NCBI GenBank assembly: GCA_964439955.1
Contig: CAYTPX010000006.1
Location: 16,040 to 80,039 of the forward strand
DNA length: 64,000 nucleotides
Direction of reading: 5' to 3'
Source: UBA1794 sp964439955
Lineage (GTDB): Bacteria > Bacteroidota > Bacteroidia > Bacteroidales > Bacteroidaceae
The first letter of the stretch is position 1; each line of letters begins with the position of its first letter. The translations under genes and the position numbers were made by a program. The notes under the pieces are model-generated. The model searched no databases and was not told where the DNA came from. It worked only from the letters and a program-made list of their open reading frames with translations. Shown here piece by piece: positions 33,644 through 41,063 of the stretch.

Positions 33644-33731
33644 GTGTTGGGCTTTCTGGGGAGAAGTGCCGGCGCTTTTTGGGGAAAGTGCCGCGTCTTT
33701 TTGCGGAAAGCCGGGTGTCAAAGGTATGGAA
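33644..33731. repeat. 22-base-period array, 4 units, upstream of dnaE
   Basis: Units start at 33644 (GTGTTGGGCT), 33666 (GTGCCGGCGC, spacer TTTTTGGGGAAA), 33688 (GTGCCGCGTC, spacer TTTTTGCGGAAA) and 33710 (GCCGGGTGTC). The array lies 18 bases before the dnaE start and would form most of its mRNA leader. Confidence 0.87.
33719..33726 (-). promoter_or_regulatory. -7 box of dnaE promoter inside a repeat unit
   Basis: On the minus strand TACCTTTG occupies 33726-33719, within the unit 33710-33731. No clear TTG at -33. Transcription from here would include the remaining three units in the leader. Confidence 0.45.
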
Positions 33732-33798
33732 AACTCCGTGACATTGTGGGGGCGTGCCGGGGAAAAAGTTATAAACATCCCCTTTTTCGGGCAATTCC

Positions 33799-33829
33799 TT
33801 GGCCGATATTGAAAAATGCCGTACTTTTG
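33799..33829 (+). promoter_or_regulatory. Promoter of the psd-pssA operon
   Basis: TTG at 33799-33801, 20 bases, TACTTTTG at 33822-33829. Leader about 33 bases. Confidence 0.75.
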
Positions 33830-33869
33830 TGCGTTAAAATAATGCCTTGAGGAAATTGAACTCCTTACT

Positions 33870-34556
33870 ATGACTCAACTAAAGAAGCTGAAGAAGATAA
33901 GGATCCATCGGGAGGGTACTAACATCTTGATGGTTTCTTTTCTTTTATTGTTCCTGTTGAATGTGTTGGTTTATTTTGTGCCGGGTAATGCTTGTTTCTT
34001 CTTTTTTTTCTTGGTGGCCAGCCTTGGGCTGTATGGCATCATGCTCAATTTCTTCCGTTGCCCGATCCGCCTTTTCCCCGGCCCTACGGAAGGCGTGGTG
34101 GTGGCCCCGGCCGACGGGAAAATCGTGGTGGTGGAGGAAGCCGACGAGTGCGAGTATTTCCACGACCGGAGGCTGATGGTCTCCATATTCATGGGTATTA
34201 CCAACGTCCATGCCAATTGGTATCCGGTGGATGGCCGCGTCAAGATGGTTTTCCACCAGCGGGGCAACTACAAGAAGGCATGGTTACCCAAGGCCAGTAC
34301 CGAGAATGAACGTTCGACCGTGGTCATCGAAACCCCCGACGGCCGGGAGATATTGGTGCGCCAGGTGGCGGGAGCCATGGCAAGGCGCATCGTGACTTAC
34401 GCCGCGGAGGGCGAGGATTGCTACATCGATGAGCACTTGGGGTTCATCAAGTTCGGCTCGCGGGTAGACCTTTATTTGCCCCTCGGCACGGAAGTCTGCG
34501 TGAAGATGGGGCAGTCTACTACCGGGAACCAGACGGTTGTCGCCCGGTTGAAATAA
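33870..34556 (+). CDS. psd: Phosphatidylserine decarboxylase
   Basis: The enzyme makes phosphatidylethanolamine from phosphatidylserine. The 228-residue protein is the short form of the family with two N-terminal membrane segments (about 20-60), then PGPTEGVVVAPADGKIVVVE, MVSIFMGITNVHANWYPVDG with the catalytic-type His, and the self-cleavage site in IKFGSRVDLYLPLG, where the chain splits between Gly and Ser and the Ser becomes the pyruvoyl group. It lies 18 bases before pssA, which supplies its substrate, and they share a promoter. Confidence 0.95.
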   Translation: MTQLKKLKKIRIHREGTNILMVSFLLLFLLNVLVYFVPGNACFFFFFLVASLGLYGIMLNFFRCPIRLFPGPTEGVVVAPADGKIVVVEEADECEYFHDRRLMVSIFMGITNVHANWYPVDGRVKMVFHQRGNYKKAWLPKASTENERSTVVIETPDGREILVRQVAGAMARRIVTYAAEGEDCYIDEHLGFIKFGSRVDLYLPLGTEVCVKMGQSTTGNQTVVARLK

Positions 34557-34574
34557 GAAGGGGCGTTTTTTCCG

Positions 34575-35297
34575 ATGAAGAAGTATATTCCCAATTTCCT
34601 GACGTGCTGCAACCTCTTCTCGGGTTGTCTGGCGGTGGTCGCGGCTTTTGCGGGCTGCTACGGCTTGGCCATGCTGTATGTGGTGCTGAGTGCCGTGTTC
34701 GATTTCTTTGACGGCATGGCGGCGCGTGCCTTGGATGTGCATTCGCCCATCGGCAAGGACTTGGACTCGCTGGCCGACGACGTGAGCTTCGGCCTTGCCC
34801 CGGCCTCGGTAGTGTTCACTTGGTTGCAAGGGGTTTCCCTCGCGGCGTTGCCGGTATGGCTGGGGAGGGTGGTGCCCTATGCCGCTTTCCTGCTGGCGGT
34901 TTTTGCTGCCCTGCGGTTGGCCAAGTTCAATATCGACACGCGGCAGAAGTCCACGTTCATAGGCCTTCCCGTGCCGGCCAACGCGCTATTCTGGGCATCA
35001 CTGGCACTGAACCGGGAGGGGCTTTTTTCCGTTTTCCCCCCGCTCTGGGAGGCTGGGCTGGTGCTGGCGCTGGTCGTAGCGTTCTCTTGCCTGATGGTCT
35101 CGGAAATCCCTATGTTCTCCTTGAAATTCAAGAACTTCTCTTGGCACGGCAATGAAGTGCCCTATTGTTTCCTACTGGGCTGCCTTGTGCTGTTGCTCCT
35201 CATGGGGACGGGCGGGGTGGCCTTCTCTATCGTCTGGTACCTGCTGCTTTCCGTGGCGACGGCCGGGCGCGTGCGGAAAAAGTTGCAGGTGGGTTGA
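34575..35297 (+). CDS. pssA: CDP-diacylglycerol-serine O-phosphatidyltransferase
   Basis: The enzyme makes phosphatidylserine, the substrate of the preceding psd product. The 240-residue membrane protein has the complete CDP-alcohol phosphatidyltransferase signature DG-2-AR-8-G-3-D-3-D within FDGMAARALDVHSPIGKD followed by LDSLADD. The flanking sequence forms about six to eight membrane segments. Start MKKYIPNFLTCCNLFSGC is typical. A repeat array follows seven bases after the stop. Confidence 0.95.
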   Translation: MKKYIPNFLTCCNLFSGCLAVVAAFAGCYGLAMLYVVLSAVFDFFDGMAARALDVHSPIGKDLDSLADDVSFGLAPASVVFTWLQGVSLAALPVWLGRVVPYAAFLLAVFAALRLAKFNIDTRQKSTFIGLPVPANALFWASLALNREGLFSVFPPLWEAGLVLALVVAFSCLMVSEIPMFSLKFKNFSWHGNEVPYCFLLGCLVLLLLMGTGGVAFSIVWYLLLSVATAGRVRKKLQVG

Positions 35298-35303
35298 ACG
35301 GGT

Positions 35304-35369
35304 GCCTTGCTCCTTTTCCCCGTAAGTGCCGCTGCTTTTTGCAAGAAGCCCCGGTCTTTTTAGAAAACC
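35304..35369. repeat. 22-base-period array, 3 units
   Basis: Units are 35304-35325 (GCCTTGCTCC, spacer TTTTCCCCGTAA), 35326-35347 (GTGCCGCTGC, spacer TTTTTGCAAGAA) and 35348-35369 (GCCCCGGTCT). It occupies the gap between pssA and the DUF4834 gene. Confidence 0.85.
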
Positions 35370-35387
35370 GATAGTTCCGTTTCGCTT

Positions 35388-35660
35388 ATGTATTTCATCC
35401 TTCTCCTTTTCATTTTCTTCATCCTGTTGCTTTTCCTGGCATTGGCCGTGCTGGGCGGTGTGGCGCGCTTCCTCGGCGGTCTCTTCTCTTTTTTCCGACC
35501 GCAGCCCGGCGGGCGCGCGGCAGGAGCCGGGCCGGACGAGGCGGAGGCTTCCCGGGGCACGGGGCACGGGCGGAACGGGAAAAAGGTGTTTGCCGCGGAC
35601 GAGGGGGAGTATGTCGATTTTGAAGAAATCAAGGACGATGTCCCGGAACGGGACGCGTGA
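35388..35660 (+). CDS. DUF4834-type small membrane protein
   Basis: The 90-residue protein starts with one hydrophobic segment (MYFILLLFIFFILLLFLALA, residues 1-28), followed by a Gly/Pro/Arg-rich linker and an acidic end (FAADEGEYVDFEEIKDDVPE). This pattern, with the tyrosine-containing acidic motif near the end, matches the Bacteroidetes family DUF4834; function unknown. It lies between pssA and folB on the same strand, with 18 bases to folB. Confidence 0.7.
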   Translation: MYFILLLFIFFILLLFLALAVLGGVARFLGGLFSFFRPQPGGRAAGAGPDEAEASRGTGHGRNGKKVFAADEGEYVDFEEIKDDVPERDA

Positions 35661-35678
35661 GGAAACACCCGTGTAGCC

Positions 35679-36047
35679 ATGCGGATTGTAGCTTCTACCA
35701 TTGCTTTGGACGAAATGCGCTTCTTCTCCCACCACGGGGTCACGGAGCAAGAGCGGGTTATCGGTTGCCATTACCTTGTCAATCTCACCCTCACGTTCGA
35801 CTGCTCGGCGGCGGCTTGTTCCGACGAACTGGCCGATACGGTCAATTACGCCGAGGTGTACGGCGTGGTGCGCGAGGCGATGGCCTGTCCCTCGCGGCTT
35901 ATCGAACACGTTGCGGCCCGCATTGCCCGCGCCGTCTTTGCCCTTTCGCCGGGCATCGCCGCCCTCACCGTGCGCCTCTCCAAGCAAAATCCCCCCATGG
36001 GCGCCGACGTGCGTTCCGCTTCCGTGGAACTACGCTGTGTGCGCTGA
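35679..36047 (+). CDS. folB: Dihydroneopterin aldolase
   Basis: FolB cleaves dihydroneopterin to the pterin used in folate synthesis. The 122-residue protein shows the family motifs: MRFFSHHGVTEQERVIGCHY with the conserved Glu, VNYAEVYGVV, RLIEHVAARIARAVF and the catalytic-type lysine in VRLSKQNPPMGADV. It is full length. No terminator is seen; the next gene has its own promoter. Confidence 0.93.
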   Translation: MRIVASTIALDEMRFFSHHGVTEQERVIGCHYLVNLTLTFDCSAAACSDELADTVNYAEVYGVVREAMACPSRLIEHVAARIARAVFALSPGIAALTVRLSKQNPPMGADVRSASVELRCVR

Positions 36048-36067
36048 GGCCTTTTCGGGGCGATTGC

Positions 36068-36098
36068 TTGCGGGAAAGCAGGGGGAGTATTATATTTG
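36068..36098 (+). promoter_or_regulatory. Promoter of the DUF59 gene
   Basis: TTG at 36068-36070, 20 bases, TATATTTG at 36091-36098, about 28 bases before the ATG. Confidence 0.75.
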
Positions 36099-36126
36099 TA
36101 CCCACTCAGAAAAGTCTCTTTTTCCT

Positions 36127-36447
36127 ATGACAGCCGAAGAACGTTTGCAGATAGAGGAGCGCATCGTTGCCGTGTTGAAGACCGTTTATGACCCGGAGAT
36201 ACCGGTTGATGTCTACAATTTGGGCTTGATTTACAAAATCGACCTGTCCGACACGGGCGAGTTGGCCATCGATATGACCATGACAGCCCCAAATTGCCCA
36301 GCTGCCGACTTCATCTTGGAAGACGTACGCATGAAGGTCGAGGGGGTCGAAGGGGTTACGTCCGTAAACATCAACCTTGTTTTCGAGCCGGAGTGGGACA
36401 AGGACATGATGAGCGAAGAGGCAAAGCTGGAGTTAGGCTTCCTCTGA
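36127..36447 (+). CDS. DUF59/MIP18-family protein, SufT-like iron-sulfur maturation factor
   Basis: The ATG at 36127 gives 106 residues, the usual size of a single DUF59 domain. Motifs are LKTVYDPEIPVDVYNLGLIY, then DMTMTAPNCPAADFILEDVR with the conserved Cys, and VNINLVFEPEWDKDMMSEEA. Relatives help assemble or transfer Fe-S clusters (SufT, MIP18). sufE lies 1 kb downstream on the other strand, which fits the theme but they are not in one operon. It may be read together with the LpxH-like gene 65 bases on. Confidence 0.88.
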   Translation: MTAEERLQIEERIVAVLKTVYDPEIPVDVYNLGLIYKIDLSDTGELAIDMTMTAPNCPAADFILEDVRMKVEGVEGVTSVNINLVFEPEWDKDMMSEEAKLELGFL

Positions 36448-36512
36448 GGGCGGGACGCCTGTCCTTGCCCTGCCGGGAAGCCATGATGCCGGAAACAAAA
36501 ATATCCCCGCGA

Positions 36513-37292
36513 ATGAAAAAGATTTATTTCCTTTCTGATGCCCACCTCGGCTCGTGGGCCATACCCCATCGGCGTACGCAGGAACGGCGTTTGGTGAACT
36601 TCCTGGAGAGCATACGCCACGAGGCGGAGGCCGTCTACCTCATGGGCGACATGTTCGACTTCTGGTATGAGTTCCGCACCGTTGTGCCTAAAGGTTATAC
36701 CCGCTTCTTGGGGAAGCTCTCGGAATTAGCCGACCAAGGCATCGAAATCCATTTCTTCACAGGCAATCATGACATCTGGGTCTACGATTACCTCCAGGAA
36801 GAATGCGGGCTTATACTCCATCAGGCTCCCTTTACGACCGAACTGATGGGGCGTGTATTCTTTCTTGCACATGGCGACGGTTTGGGCGACCGTGACTGGA
36901 AATTTACCTTCTTGCGCGCCATTTTCCACAGCATGCCGCTGCGGCGGCTCTTTTCCTGCATCCATCCCCGTTGGAGCATCCCTTTCGGGATGCGCTGGGC
37001 CAAGCACAGCCGCCTCAAACGCATCGACGGGAAGGAGCCGGACTACATGGGCGAGGAGCACGAACCGCTTGTGCTTTTCTCGAAAGCCTACTTGAAGGAG
37101 CATCCGAATATCAACTATTTCATCTTCGGGCATCGCCATATCATGCTCGATCTTATGCTTTCCGCCACGGCACGCGTCACCATCCTTGGTGATTGGATTA
37201 GCCATTTTTCCTACGCGGTGTTCGACGGGGAGACGCTTGTCCTCGACCGGTTTGTCGAAGGCGAGGACGATGCCCAAAGCAGGGCGTACTGA
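36513..37292 (+). CDS. lpxH: UDP-2,3-diacylglucosamine diphosphatase-like metallophosphoesterase
   Basis: LpxH makes lipid X in lipid A synthesis. I choose the ATG at 36513 (MKKIYFLSDAHLGSW); ATGs at 36483 and 36486 would add a ten-residue, unconserved tail. The 259-residue protein has the full calcineurin-type metal set: SDAHLG, YLMGDMFDFWYEF, FFTGNHDIWVYDY, FLAHGDGLGD and FIFGHRHIMLD. The HGDGLG and FDFWYE forms match the LpxH-type group of Bacteroidetes rather than general phosphodiesterases. It converges with sufE across an inverted repeat. Confidence 0.88.
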   Translation: MKKIYFLSDAHLGSWAIPHRRTQERRLVNFLESIRHEAEAVYLMGDMFDFWYEFRTVVPKGYTRFLGKLSELADQGIEIHFFTGNHDIWVYDYLQEECGLILHQAPFTTELMGRVFFLAHGDGLGDRDWKFTFLRAIFHSMPLRRLFSCIHPRWSIPFGMRWAKHSRLKRIDGKEPDYMGEEHEPLVLFSKAYLKEHPNINYFIFGHRHIMLDLMLSATARVTILGDWISHFSYAVFDGETLVLDRFVEGEDDAQSRAY

Positions 37293-37308
37293 AGAAGTGG
37301 TGGAATCC

Positions 37309-37370
37309 CGTGCGGGGAGGGGTGATGCCGGAAGGTCCGTAATGGGACCGGGTGCAGTCCTCCCCGCACG
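37309..37370. repeat. Long inverted repeat between convergent genes
   Basis: CGTGCGGGGAGG (37309-37320) and CCTCCCCGCACG (37359-37370) pair over 12 bases. The 38-base loop contains another stem, GGTCC/GGACC. No T run follows, so it is not a standard terminator, though it may still block RNA decay or end transcription in both directions. Confidence 0.7.
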
Positions 37371-37426
37371 CATATCCTTCCCCGGCTTGGGGCGCTTGTT
37401 TCGGTCGGGTATTGTATTGGCGGGAC

Positions 37427-37858
37427 CTATGGTTGGCCTTTTGCCTGGTAGGCGAGGGCGTATGCTTTCATTTGCCGGAGCATGGCAAGAAGCCCGTTGC
37501 TGCGTGTGGGGGACAGGTGTTCGCGCAGGCCGATGCGGTCTATGAAGTAGAGGTCGGCACCTGCGACCTCTTGGGGTGTATGCCCGCTGAGCACGCGGAT
37601 GAGCAGGGCGGCTATGCCCTTCACTATGAGTGCGTCGCTTTCGGCGGCAAAGAGGAGGAGGCCGTCTGGCGAGAGGGTGGCACGAAGCCATACGCGGCTC
37701 TGGCAACCGTCTATCAGGTTTTGCTCTATCTTGTCGTTTTCCGGGAGCGGGGCGAGTTCGTTGCCTAAGTCGATGAGGAGTTGGTAGCGGTCTATCCAAT
37801 CGTCGAGGGCGCTGAATTCTTCGATTACTTCGTCTTGCAGTTCGTTGATTGTTGCCAT
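37427..37858 (-). CDS. sufE: SufE-family sulfur acceptor
   Basis: SufE accepts sulfur from the cysteine desulfurase SufS and passes it to the Fe-S scaffold. The 143-residue protein has DRYQLLIDLGNELAPLPE, the active Cys52 in IDGCQSRVWLRATL, and LLIRVLSGHTPQEV, all usual for the family. It is the last gene of a minus-strand series (Lrp, DUF4491, LD-carboxypeptidase, glutaminyl cyclase, SufE) with gaps of 27-55 bases. Confidence 0.93.
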   Translation of the reverse strand: MATINELQDEVIEEFSALDDWIDRYQLLIDLGNELAPLPENDKIEQNLIDGCQSRVWLRATLSPDGLLLFAAESDALIVKGIAALLIRVLSGHTPQEVAGADLYFIDRIGLREHLSPTRSNGLLAMLRQMKAYALAYQAKGQP

Positions 37859-37913
37859 ATTGGGTGAAAATAGGATTCTGGATATATAAGGGGCATGGCA
37901 TGCCCAAGCGTAT

Positions 37914-38912
37914 TCATTCGGCCTCTGAGTAGACGACGGCGGCTATGGTCTGGCCTACGGCTTTGAGTGTCGCAGGGTCGATGAGGGGCAGGTCGTCTTC
38001 CATGGTGTGCCATTGGGGGCAGAAGCCTCCATTTTCGGTGTCGGTGGGCACTATGTCGATGCTGGGGATGCCGAGGGTTTCGTTGACCGGCAGATGGTCG
38101 TCGGTCACGTAGCCTCCCGCACGGTCTATGAAGTAGCCGGCATACCCGAGTGCGGCGGCTTGGCTCCATACTTTTGCTATGACGTGGGCGGCGTATCCCC
38201 TAGAGTATCCTTCTTGGTAGAAGGTTGCGTTTCGCCCGCCCACCATGTCGAGCAGTATGCCGAAGCGGGCTATGTAGTTTTCTTTGTGGGGCATGGCTGC
38301 CCAATATTGCGAGCCAAGGCACCAAGTGTGTGAGTCGTCGCCGTTGGGGGTGCTGGCCCAGCGGGGAGTTCCGGCGTCTTCAGCATCGAAAAACAGGATG
38401 TCTACTCCTACGTTGGGCTGCTGTTGGCCCAATAGGCGTGCTATCTCGAGCAATACGGCCACGCCGCTGGCACCGTCGTTGGCACCGGGTATGGGGGTAT
38501 GGTGGTTGGCCGGGTCGGGGTCGGCATCGGCCCATGGGCGGCAATCCCAGTGTGCCATTAGGAGGATGCGGGCGCTTTTCTCCGGATAATAGGTGCCTAT
38601 GAGGTTGGTGATGGGTAGTTTTTTCCCGTCGTAGCGGATGACTTGTGCTTGCTGGCGGGTGACTTGTGCATCGTAACGCGAGAGCATTTGCTCAAGATAG
38701 TCGGCGCAACGGCTATGTGCTTCGGTATCGGGCACGCGTGGCCCGAAGGCTACTTGTTCTGCTATATGGCGGTAGGCGCTATCGGCATTGAATAGGGGTA
38801 TATCCACGGCGGCGGTGCCGGGGGATTCTACGGTGTTTTGGCTTCCTTTCCCTTGGCAGGCAAGGAACAGGGACAGCAGGAAAGCGAGAAACAGGGGAGG
38901 ATAGAATTTCAT
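37914..38912 (-). CDS. Glutaminyl-peptide cyclotransferase-like M28 lipoprotein
   Basis: The 332-residue protein has a lipoprotein signal (MKFYPPLFLAFLLSLFLAC, Cys19). The M28/type II glutaminyl cyclase fold is shown by ARILLMAHWDCRPWADAD, PIPGANDGASGVAVLLEIAR (metal-binding Asp), DILFFDAEDAGTPRWA (catalytic Glu and next ligand) and the later HLPVNETLGIPSIDIV. The HWDCRPW form is typical of the Bacteroidetes cyclase group described in Porphyromonas, Tannerella and Prevotella. It would turn N-terminal Gln of freshly exported proteins into pyroglutamate in the periplasm. All seven signal-peptidase-I type proteins I see in this window have Gln right after the predicted cleavage site, which supports this role. 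Confidence 0.85.
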   Translation of the reverse strand: MKFYPPLFLAFLLSLFLACQGKGSQNTVESPGTAAVDIPLFNADSAYRHIAEQVAFGPRVPDTEAHSRCADYLEQMLSRYDAQVTRQQAQVIRYDGKKLPITNLIGTYYPEKSARILLMAHWDCRPWADADPDPANHHTPIPGANDGASGVAVLLEIARLLGQQQPNVGVDILFFDAEDAGTPRWASTPNGDDSHTWCLGSQYWAAMPHKENYIARFGILLDMVGGRNATFYQEGYSRGYAAHVIAKVWSQAAALGYAGYFIDRAGGYVTDDHLPVNETLGIPSIDIVPTDTENGGFCPQWHTMEDDLPLIDPATLKAVGQTIAAVVYSEAE

Positions 38913-38951
38913 GGAGCGTGTGTATTTCTGTTTGGAATATGGGGAGGAAAG

Positions 38952-39890
38952 TTATGATTCTTCCAAGGGAAGCAGTTCCGCGTGGCTTTTCTTTACGGTG
39001 AAGGAGTACCGTGCTCCCAAGGCGAGAGGAGTGTTGCAAGGAATGTGCCCGACAGGGAAATTGAAACAAACAGGGTAGCCATAGGGGCGTACCATCTCAT
39101 GGATCATCTCGTAGATACTGCATCCGATGTCAAAGTCTTCGGTATATTTTGTAAACTGCCCCACGATGAGGCCGGCGAGCCGGGGCAACAATCCCCCTAA
39201 CTTCAGGTTATACATCATCCGTTCTATATGGTACGGACGTTCTCCTACGTCTTCTATCAAAAGGAGTGTGCCGGGTGCGGGAATATCGAAGGGCGTGCCT
39301 CGCAGCCCATGGAACACGGACAGGTTTCCACCGCGCAAAATCCCTTCGGCCGTACCCCCAAGGTTCAGTTTGTGCCCTTCCGTACGGGTGGAGTGCTGTC
39401 GTTTGCCGAAAAGGAAATCCCTCAATTCAAGCGTCTGCGGCTGGTCGGCCGGCTCTTCGTCCAAGTGCCGCCCCATGGGGGCATGCAGGGATTGGAATCC
39501 TTTACTTTGCAAAAGGTTATGTAGGGCTGTAATGTCGCTGAACCCTACCAGCCATTTCGGCGTGCGGCTGAAAGCGGAAAGATCTAAGCCTTCTAACAAA
39601 TGGACAGCCCCGTAGCCACCCCGGCTGCAAAAAACGGCCCGTATGCCGGGATTGTCGAAGGCTTGTTGCAAGTCGGCGAGGCGTTGTTCCGTTGTCCCGG
39701 CGAATTTATGGTAGCTCCCTAAGGCGTGGGGGGCGATTTCCACTTGCAGTCCCCACGATTCAAGGCGTGCTTTTTGCCCGATTACTATCTTTTCGGATAT
39801 TTTGCTTGAAGGGGATATGATGCATACCCGGTCGCCGGGCTGTAGAAATGGAGGGGCTATCATGGCGGAGAGGCGTTTCTTTGGGGACAT
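38952..39890 (-). CDS. LD-carboxypeptidase (peptidase S66 family)
   Basis: S66 peptidases remove the terminal D-Ala from tetrapeptide in murein recycling (LdcA) or cleave related amide bonds (MccF). The 312-residue protein has LQPGDRVCIISPSSKISEKI, CSRGGYGAVHLLEGLDL, the nucleophile Ser118 in LVGFSDITALHNLL, the acid in LLIEDVGERPYHIERMMY and the His in NFPVGHIPCNTPL. It lacks a signal peptide, so it is cytoplasmic. An internal ATG nine codons on (MIAPPFLQPGD) could be the true start. It lies 27 bases after DUF4491 and 39 before the cyclase gene. Confidence 0.9.
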   Translation of the reverse strand: MSPKKRLSAMIAPPFLQPGDRVCIISPSSKISEKIVIGQKARLESWGLQVEIAPHALGSYHKFAGTTEQRLADLQQAFDNPGIRAVFCSRGGYGAVHLLEGLDLSAFSRTPKWLVGFSDITALHNLLQSKGFQSLHAPMGRHLDEEPADQPQTLELRDFLFGKRQHSTRTEGHKLNLGGTAEGILRGGNLSVFHGLRGTPFDIPAPGTLLLIEDVGERPYHIERMMYNLKLGGLLPRLAGLIVGQFTKYTEDFDIGCSIYEMIHEMVRPYGYPVCFNFPVGHIPCNTPLALGARYSFTVKKSHAELLPLEES

Positions 39891-39917
39891 TTATGGGTGT
39901 TGGTGGCCAGCAAGTGG

Positions 39918-40238
39918 TTATGGCTTATGTGCGGCGGCACGTTTCGGATTCTTGGGAAACCAGCCTTTTCGTACCCGTTCTTCCTGCTCAAATAGTTCTT
40001 TGATTGACCAGAACGCGGAAAAAGCGAATACGCCCAGCAACGAGGAGAGCAGGATGTCGTCCACAAAGTAGCTGCCCGCCAAGGCCGCGATGCCCAGCAC
40101 GAGGAATGCACCCCAGCAACGCGTGCCGAAGTGGTATTCGCATTTGATGACAACGGGATGGAACATCCCGATAATTAGGAATGTGCAAATCCCGATGGCC
40201 AAGCCTGCGATGTGGTATTCTTGCAAGAAATCGGTCAT
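39918..40238 (-). CDS. DUF4491-type small membrane protein
   Basis: The 106-residue protein has three hydrophobic segments at about residues 12-30, 43-60 and 62-82, between a short acidic N-terminus and a basic, Pro/Ala-containing end. The pattern IGICTFLIIGMFHPVVIKCE with GTRCWGAFLVLGIAALAGSY matches DUF4491, a Bacteroidetes family of unknown function. Its start codon overlaps the stop of the Lrp gene (ATGA), so the two are translationally coupled and the regulator may control this cluster. Confidence 0.8.
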   Translation of the reverse strand: MTDFLQEYHIAGLAIGICTFLIIGMFHPVVIKCEYHFGTRCWGAFLVLGIAALAGSYFVDDILLSSLLGVFAFSAFWSIKELFEQEERVRKGWFPKNPKRAAAHKP

Positions 40239-40735
40239 GCGTCGGTAGAGGAAGTTTCGGGATTCTCGTTGGCGACGACGTAGTTGACGGGTATGTTTTT
40301 CTTGATGCTTTGCTCCAATGAAATCAAGGTCTCGGTGGCCACGACTCCGGGGATGTTCTGCATCTTGTGGTTAAGCAGCTCCATGAGATGTTCGTTGTCG
40401 CGGGCATACAGTTTGATGAGCATGGAGTAGGGCCCGGTAGTGTAGTGGCATTCCACAATCTCGGGGATTTTCAAGAATTCCTCCACGACACTTTTGTACA
40501 TAGAGCCTTTTTCCAAAGTAATCCCTATGTAGGTACAAGTATGGAAGCCCAAGCTTTTGGGATTCATGTGGTAGCCTGAGCCGGTAATGACGCCTAAATC
40601 GATGAGCCGCTGTACGCGTTGGTGTATGGCCGCCCGCGATACGCCGCATTCGGCAGCCACGTCTTTGAAAGGAATTCGTGCATTTTGTGAAATTATTTCC
40701 AGGATTTTCTGGTCTAACTCGTCTATTTTTCCCAT
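40235..40735 (-). CDS. Lrp/AsnC-family transcriptional regulator
   Basis: The ATG at 40733-40735 gives MGKIDELDQKILEIISQNAR, the normal N-terminus; an extension of 15 codons is not family-like. The 166-residue protein has the winged helix (about 5-60; FKDVAAECGVSRAAIHQRVQ, RLIDLGVITGSGYHMNP) and the RAM/AsnC effector domain (about 70-150; TYIGITLEKGSMYKSVVEEF, ECHYTTGPYSMLIKLYA, IPGVVATETLISLEQS). It senses an amino acid or similar ligand, which cannot be named. It heads a minus-strand series and has a TATATTTG box upstream. Confidence 0.92.
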   Translation of the reverse strand: MGKIDELDQKILEIISQNARIPFKDVAAECGVSRAAIHQRVQRLIDLGVITGSGYHMNPKSLGFHTCTYIGITLEKGSMYKSVVEEFLKIPEIVECHYTTGPYSMLIKLYARDNEHLMELLNHKMQNIPGVVATETLISLEQSIKKNIPVNYVVANENPETSSTDA

Positions 40736-40778
40736 AACTTGTGGATGCTTGATAAATTTGTCGTGGCAAATACCCGGC

Positions 40779-40786
40779 AAATATAG
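40779..40786 (-). promoter_or_regulatory. -7 box of the Lrp gene
   Basis: TATATTTG on the minus strand, 43 bases before the ATG. The -33 element is unclear; the region upstream is AT-rich. Confidence 0.5.
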
Positions 40787-40905
40787 TAATATTCTTATTC
40801 AAAATGCTGTTCTTCCACAAGAAAGATTTTGGGCCTATATGGTAAGGCATGGTATAGGGTGGAAACCGCAGGAATCGCAAGTTGGAACGCTGCCCTTTCC
40901 TGTTA

Positions 40906-40945
40906 TGGAAAAAGGCCGCAGGCTTCCATATTGCCTGCGGCCTTT
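40906..40945 (-). terminator. Terminator after the FKBP lipoprotein gene
   Basis: A perfect 13-bp stem (AAAGGCCGCAGGC at 40911, GCCTGCGGCCTTT at 40933) is followed by a T run when read on the minus strand. It lies 120 bases after the FKBP stop. Confidence 0.75.
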
Positions 40946-41063
40946 GGTATCGGGACTGCCCTTTTTTGCCGTGCAACCCCGTTGGAGTGCCCCACAAGGG
41001 CAATGGGGCTGTTAGGTTTTGGCAGAAAAAGATTAGGATGGGAATAGTCCTTTGGGGTGCGGT

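Larger units (their letters stand above)
40736..41063. other. Intergenic region between Lrp and FKBP genes
   Basis: No gene is supported here. It contains the Lrp -7 box (40786-40779, minus strand) and the terminator of the downstream FKBP gene at 40911-40945. The remaining sequence shows nothing I can interpret. Confidence 0.55.

Noticed and set aside
33627..33794. N-terminal extension of dnaE to 33794
   Set aside because: The extension is encoded by the repeat array, whereas the PHP domain begins with MRNFVHLHVHS at 33626 as in other DnaE proteins.
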